From an uncultured Collinsella sp. (GTDB taxonomy: Bacteria; Actinomycetota; Coriobacteriia; Coriobacteriales; Coriobacteriaceae): a stretch of DNA of 64,000 bases. The notes beneath the pieces were generated by a model that was not told where the DNA came from, searched no databases, and saw nothing but the letters and a program-made list of their open reading frames with translations. This document shows positions 60,493 to 64,000 of this stretch, piece after piece. The stretch lies in NCBI GenBank assembly GCA_902464565.1, contig CABQJV010000007.1:34805-98804 (forward strand). The letters are read 5' to 3'. A program made the position numbers and the translations under genes. Position 1 is the first letter of the stretch. Every line of letters starts with the position of its first letter.

Positions 60493-60801
60493 TTACAGCA
60501 GCGGCTCGAACTCCCGGCAGAGCGGGCCCCCTTCGCCCACCAGCACGTCCCACCACCACTGGGGCGACTCGACGCCGGAGGCGCAAAACATGTCCAGGAG
60601 CTTGGCGCGGGCATTGGGCGGCAGCTGCTCGAAGTCGGCGCGCATCGCGTCCTGGATCGCCCAGTTCGTCTTAAACATGTCGTTACAGATTTCCTTCTTC
60701 TCTTCGAGCGTGTAGCTCTCCGGCGAGTACAGGCAGAGATCCGCCCGGAAGAACGCCATTTCCTCGGCTTGGGTGAGTTCGGTCATCTTGGCTTCGTTCA
60801 T
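60493..60801 (-). CDS. Hypothetical protein
   Basis: A 102-aa acidic, helical protein (MNEAKMTELTQAEEMAFFRA) ending CREFEPLL; no family recognised. AAAGGA precedes the start. Its leader (60802-60930, minus strand) contains nested inverted repeats, including a 12-bp stem AGTGGTGTGTCG at 60900-60911 with 60919-60930. It lies against the phage lysis terminator and may be element cargo. Confidence 0.55.
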   Translation of the reverse strand: MNEAKMTELTQAEEMAFFRADLCLYSPESYTLEEKKEICNDMFKTNWAIQDAMRADFEQLPPNARAKLLDMFCASGVESPQWWWDVLVGEGGPLCREFEPLL

Positions 60802-60970
60802 CGTGGTTCCTTTCATCAATTTCCGTACAAATACAGAAGCGCCCCTCACGGGTTTCCATGGAAGAAAAATCCCGAAAGGAGCGCTGTTTTCTATGGAAGA
60901 GTGGTGTGTCGGAAAACTCGACACACCACTTCTGACCTGCGGAAACGTTGTATTTTTGGGTAGACCGTGA

Positions 60971-61555
60971 AAGAGTGTTGCGAGCCTAAAATTACTCCCA
61001 CTCGATGGCGTTGATTCTGCCGTCTCGTGATTCCAGTTGCGCCCAGTTTTCGGTGCCGTCTCGAGCCGAGTGCCGCCAGGTGACACCATGTCGCGTTTCG
61101 TCGGCCCCGGAGACAAAAGCTGGGACAACTTCAAAAACTCACCTTAAACTCAGGACGTTGAATTTTCGTTTTTGTCCCATGGGGCACTGCGGATGGTCTT
61201 CGCAAACTCAATTGCACCGAAAACGCCCGTTTTGAAACTCAACCGCCCTTTAGCGTGCAAGCCGCCAGCTGCAACCGCAAGCGAATCAACGCAGGCGGCT
61301 TGTGAGCCGTTCGCAAAACCGCAGGTCACAGGGCTTCGCCATCTCCGGGCAGAATAAGTAGTCTCAGGTGGCTTGCCCATGAGTTGGCGAGCAGGTTGGG
61401 GCTTCGCTGTTGGCGCGATTGCTTCGTGCGTACTCGAAAGGTCTGTTTAGCAAAAGACTAATCGGATGCGACTGGCCGCCCATACGGCGACGGCGTTTCC
61501 CGTGCGGGCGCGAACGGCCCTACGTGCCCTATCGAGCGATATCCCCGTATGGTGC
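60971..61555. other. 585-bp stretch without a convincing gene
   Basis: Short open frames exist on both strands near 61150-61380 (for example KTPVLKLNRPLACKP on the plus strand), but none has a clear ribosome binding site or family. It may be a degenerate repeat. Nothing else was identified. Confidence 0.4.
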
Positions 61556-62157
61556 TCAGAACTCCTGCTCGCCGAGCAGCCACCTCGCAAGGTCCAGCAC
61601 GAGGACACCCTCCCGGGTATAGGGTTCATGCCTCGTGCGGGCGATGAGAACCTTCGGGAACGCATCCCTGACGGACAGAAGCGGCGCGAGCTCCCTCTCG
61701 AGCGTCGATTCGGAGCTGATGTCGTCACTTACCTGGATGAGACAAGCTCCGACCCCCTCTTCGCAACGAAGTCAACCTCCTTTTGGCACAGCTTCCCGAC
61801 GTAGGTCTCGTAGCCTCGCCTCATCAGCTCCAGGAAGACCGCGTTCTCGTACATGCGGCCCCAGTCCATGTCGCGCGTTCCCAGAACCGCATAGCGCATT
61901 CCCGAGTCGCATACGTAATGCTTCGCCTGCGTGCTCAGGTACTTCTTCCCCTTGATGTCATAGCGCTTCGCCTCATAGAAGGCGAAAGCGTCGCGGAGGT
62001 ACGAGATATAGCGCCCGACGGTGACGTGGTTGGTGGGAACCCTGTTGGCGTCGAGGACGTTGGCGATGTTGTTGGGCGAGTTGAGGTTGCCGGAGTTGTC
62101 CATCATGTACTCGGCCAGCCTCTCCAACACGGTGGAGTCGGTACGTATTGCGGTCTA
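61556..62157 (-). pseudogene. DUF4143/AAA_14 ATPase, N-terminally truncated and frameshifted
   Basis: The frame TAIRTDSTVLERLAEYMMDN continues through GRYISYLRDAFAFYEAKRYD and KYVCDSGMRYAVLG-like text to QKEVDFVAKRG, typical of the DUF4143 C-terminal half. A run of five G near 61758 causes a shift; the next frame continues LIQVSDDISSESTLERELAP to a stop at 61556. The N-terminal ATPase half (about 200 residues) is missing, with a TAG directly upstream. Confidence 0.75.
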
Positions 62158-62175
62158 CCCAAGCCATAACCCACT

Positions 62176-62226
62176 CCTTCTCGGTTTCGAAACTCGATTA
62201 TTTCTAAAGTTTCGAAACCGAGAAGG
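62176..62226. repeat. 19-bp perfect inverted repeat at the 5' end of the DUF4143 remnant
   Basis: CCTTCTCGGTTTCGAAACT (62176-62194) and its exact complement (62208-62226) enclose a 13-nt AT-rich loop. It marks the breakpoint of the truncated ATPase gene. It may be an operator (TTTCGAAA core) or a rearrangement scar. Confidence 0.7.
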
Positions 62227-62303
62227 CAATGTGCACAAGGATGCATCGAGGAGCGAATCCCAGTAGCGCCATGTCAGCAGCGATGCCGGGCGCATTCGCA
62301 CGT

Positions 62304-62438
62304 GCTACAATCCAACCACCAGAGATGAAAACACAGTCCCCGTCGGGTGGTCGTGGGCGTGCGCTAGTCCGCATCAGTAACCTGCCTCCTTGGTTGTCCC
62401 TTCTCTGCATGGTTATCTACATAAAGGAGGAACCAACC
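62304..62438 (+). promoter_or_regulatory. Candidate yjdF riboswitch leader with ribosome-binding-site sequestration
   Basis: TACAAT near 62304 can serve as a -10 box. In the roughly 120-nt leader, ACCACC and GGTGGT pair around a purine-rich loop. CCTCCTT (62385-62391) is exactly complementary to the ribosome binding site AAGGAGG (62424-62430), so the RBS can be masked. The gene it precedes is YjdF, the family that defines the azaaromatic-sensing yjdF riboswitch. The aptamer itself was not matched to a consensus. Confidence 0.55.
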
Positions 62439-62858
62439 ATGCAGATCAGCGTGTCGTCCACCCTGACCGTATATCACGACGGTCAATTCTTGGTCGGGCT
62501 GGCGGAGCACGTCGAGGTCGGAAGGTATGGCGTCGCCCGCATCGTCTTCGGCGCGGAGCCGTCCGATGAGGAGATTCTGCGATTCGTTACAAGCGAATGG
62601 GAGAAGCTCTCGTTCTTCGGCGACAAGGCCACTGAAACAAGCAAGCCCGCGAAGAACCCCAAGCGGCGCGCTCGCGAGGCAGCGAAAGCCCTTAAACGGC
62701 CCGCGGTGAGCACCAAGGCACAACAGGCGCTCGCGGCACAGCGGGAAGCGATGAAGCGGGAGTCGGCTCAAGCAAGAAGCCGACGCCGTGTGGAAAAGGC
62801 TGATGCGCGCTACGAACAGAGAAAACTGAAGCGCAAACAGAAACATCGCGGGCATTGA
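62439..62858 (+). CDS. yjdF: YjdF family protein (DUF2992)
   Basis: A 139-aa protein starting MQISVSSTLTVYHDGQFLVG after AAAGGAGG. IVFGAEPSDEEILRFV, NPKRRAREAAKALKRP, VSTKAQQAL and the basic C-terminus KRKQKHRGH closely follow Bacillus YjdF. The tail is rich in Lys/Arg/Ala and probably helical. The family is linked to resistance to or sensing of azaaromatic compounds. The biochemical activity is unknown. Confidence 0.85.
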   Translation: MQISVSSTLTVYHDGQFLVGLAEHVEVGRYGVARIVFGAEPSDEEILRFVTSEWEKLSFFGDKATETSKPAKNPKRRAREAAKALKRPAVSTKAQQALAAQREAMKRESAQARSRRRVEKADARYEQRKLKRKQKHRGH

Positions 62859-63019
62859 TCGCTATTTGCAGCAAGGCAAACCATATACAGCAGCGGCGCC
62901 AGTTCCACTTGAAGCCGACGCCGCGTAGACGCTGATGGTGACGGCTATGCACGGGCACGGGCGCGCCACCGCACTTCACAGCTTGTTTCTCAAGTATTTG
63001 GGACGCACACGCGGCGTTC

Positions 63020-63042
63020 AAAAATGCGGAGCGACTCCGCAT
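63020..63042 (-). terminator. Terminator of the ToxN-like gene
   Basis: On the minus strand ATGCGGAG and CTCCGCAT form an 8-bp stem around TCG, followed by TTTTT, 25 bp after the stop at 63067. No gene was seen in the rest of 62859-63066. Confidence 0.8.
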
Positions 63043-63066
63043 GGCTCGAGACTGAGCCGAGATGCC

Positions 63067-63516
63067 CTACTTCTCGCCCTCCAGCAGTCCCACGATGCGG
63101 TCGATGTCGACGGCAAAGCGAGGCCTTCCCTCGCGCTCGTAGCGGTCGAGGTATGCCTGGCACTCGGAGACAATGCGCTTGGTGTTGCCATCGATGATGC
63201 GCTGGAGCGTCTCGTAGTAGGCCGAGCCCTCGGTCCTGAAGCGGCGCTGGTAGGCCTTGGTTATGGGGAACATCTTGATGTAGTGGATGCCGTGGCGGCA
63301 GCCGGGGCGCGTCGTGGGGCGGGGTGGCAACGCAAAGTACTGGTCTTTGGGCACGTTAGGGGCGATGTTGGAACGCAGCGGCACGGCGAAGTCCCTGCGC
63401 TTCCCGCGGAAACGCAGCCTCACCACCACGGTGCAGGGGCGATTGTGCTTAAGCATGAGCTCGCGGTCGCCATCGACGAGGTCGAAGAAGTCCTGGGAGA
63501 TGGATACGATCTTCAT
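63067..63516 (-). CDS. ToxN/AbiQ/TenpN-like protein, candidate type III toxin
   Basis: A 149-aa basic protein. KIVSISQDFFDLVDG, CTVVVRLRFRGKRRDFAVPL followed by RSNI, then YFALPPRPTTRPGCRHGIHY and IKMFPITKAY, resemble the compact endoribonuclease fold of type III toxins (the RDFAVPLRSNI strand and the HYIKMFP region). GAAGGGGG precedes the start. The leader upstream is highly structured, but no tandem antitoxin RNA repeats were found, so the toxin assignment is tentative. It has its own terminator. Confidence 0.45.
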   Translation of the reverse strand: MKIVSISQDFFDLVDGDRELMLKHNRPCTVVVRLRFRGKRRDFAVPLRSNIAPNVPKDQYFALPPRPTTRPGCRHGIHYIKMFPITKAYQRRFRTEGSAYYETLQRIIDGNTKRIVSECQAYLDRYEREGRPRFAVDIDRIVGLLEGEK

Positions 63517-63541
63517 CGGTTACGCCCCCTTCATACGAAGC

Positions 63542-63610
63542 GGGGCCCGCATCGCTGCAGGCCCCTACAGGTGGGCGATATTCTACGCCTTGCGGCACCC
63601 CGTCGCCCAC
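63542..63610 (-). other. Structured leader RNA of the ToxN-like gene
   Basis: Two perfect hairpins occur on the minus strand: GTGGGCGA/TCGCCCAC (63610-63603 with 63578-63571) and GGGGCC...GGCCCC (63565-63542), with an inner GCA/TGC stem and a GCGA tetraloop. No T-tract follows. This could be an antitoxin RNA, an attenuator or another control element. Confidence 0.4.
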
Positions 63611-63615
63611 GGAGG

Positions 63616-63777
63616 TTAAACGTACACGTAAGCCGTACTCTGAAAGCCGCGGCTTCCGGCAAGTAGTTTATACCACGAAAGGTCGCTTTCGATGCGCCTA
63701 GCTCGCAAAATAACACTCGCCGGGCCGTCACCCCTGATCTTCTCGACCGTCTCCTCCGGGTACTTATTACGTGCCAC
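63616..63777 (-). pseudogene. Truncated TetR-like N-terminus
   Basis: From GTG at 63777 (GGAGG upstream) the frame reads VARNKYPEETVEKI, the usual first residues of a TetR subfamily, but then diverges (RGDGPASVILRARRIESDLS) and stops after 53 residues without a helix-turn-helix. It is probably a gene start joined to foreign sequence, or a small unknown protein. Confidence 0.35.
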
Positions 63778-63972
63778 GGGCACCTCCGTCCTTGTTATCG
63801 CGATAAACATACCATGAGTGGCGTACGGGTCGAGAAGGGCTGGCGCCAAAAGAGCCCAACGGCCGTTACGGCTTCGTTAGAAACGCGCCCCACCATGGAT
63901 GGTGAACCCGAAAGGTAAGGCGCGCGGGCACGGCGACTCGGCCCACGCGCCCGGAAGAGAAAGGATAAACCC

Positions 63973-64000
63973 ATGGGTTACATGCTCGAGACGCGCGGGC
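63973..64000 (+). CDS. Start of a gene cut by the window end
   Basis: An ATG after AGAAAGGA opens a frame reading MGYMLETRG to the window end. Too short to identify. Its leader can form alternative GC-rich hairpins (63884-63951). Confidence 0.5.

Noticed and set aside
61150..61380. Short ORFs on both strands of the gap before the DUF4143 remnant
   Set aside because: Neither has a convincing ribosome binding site or recognisable domain, and they overlap each other antisense; left as unassigned sequence.

Overview
The window is high-GC bacterial chromosome with short intergenic gaps, purine-rich ribosome binding sites and gene content typical of gut Coriobacteriia. The mix of anaerobe-type redox genes, sortase-type surface proteins, a type II topoisomerase paralogue pair and many hairpin intergenic repeats points to Collinsella or a close relative. 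The genus is inferred, not proven. No rRNA or tRNA gene was found.

Layout. 1-12.2 kb is ordinary core and transport: a MATE pump, a LysR/EamA divergon, ung, an SDR, a queuosine-precursor-type VUT transporter with a preQ1-like leader, prfC, a GntR/ABC operon, a ClC channel, a LOG hydrolase and a K+ channel. 12.4-18.8 kb holds two paralogous hybrid histidine kinases that use solute-binding-protein folds as sensors, with a PPOX-fold flavoprotein between them. 19-24.5 kb has a C-S lyase, TrmO, an XRE/zinc-ribbon/TipAS regulator, glutaredoxin, an orphan CopG-type protein and a Dus enzyme, in a stretch rich in repeats and MITE-like elements. 24.9-30.9 kb is a deiminase/carbamoyltransferase/MFS pathway with a TetR regulator, shared operators and a second MFS paralogue. 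31-38.5 kb holds a MacB-type ABC fusion, then a CD1871A/4Fe-4S/TlpA redox operon divergent from a two-component system. 38.6-47.3 kb has a LuxR regulator, an XRE/DUF pair, a second type IIA topoisomerase, an AAA ATPase preceded by 19-bp direct repeats, and a flavodoxin. 47.6-56.2 kb has an LPXTG surface protein, HxlR/cupin, a TetR regulator divergent from three tandem SirTM-like sirtuins, and a MerR-linked hydrolase/CMD-cupin/flavodoxin set.

56.2-64 kb is accessory and partly decayed. It has a BspA-type tail fragment, a zinc-ribbon gene split by an in-frame TAG, a phage lysis module (XhlA-like protein, holin and a GH25/peptidase/CW_7 lysin) carrying nonsense codons and frameshifts, a broken DUF4143 ATPase, a YjdF gene whose leader can sequester its ribosome binding site (a likely yjdF riboswitch), and a ToxN-like protein behind a structured leader.

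The most promising leads are the triple-sirtuin divergon, the two candidate riboswitches, the deiminase cluster whose carbamoyltransferase lacks the usual HCLP cysteine, the XRE-TipAS fusion, and the cluster of amber/opal codons in the lysis region. All calls come from reading the sequence; no database search was run.
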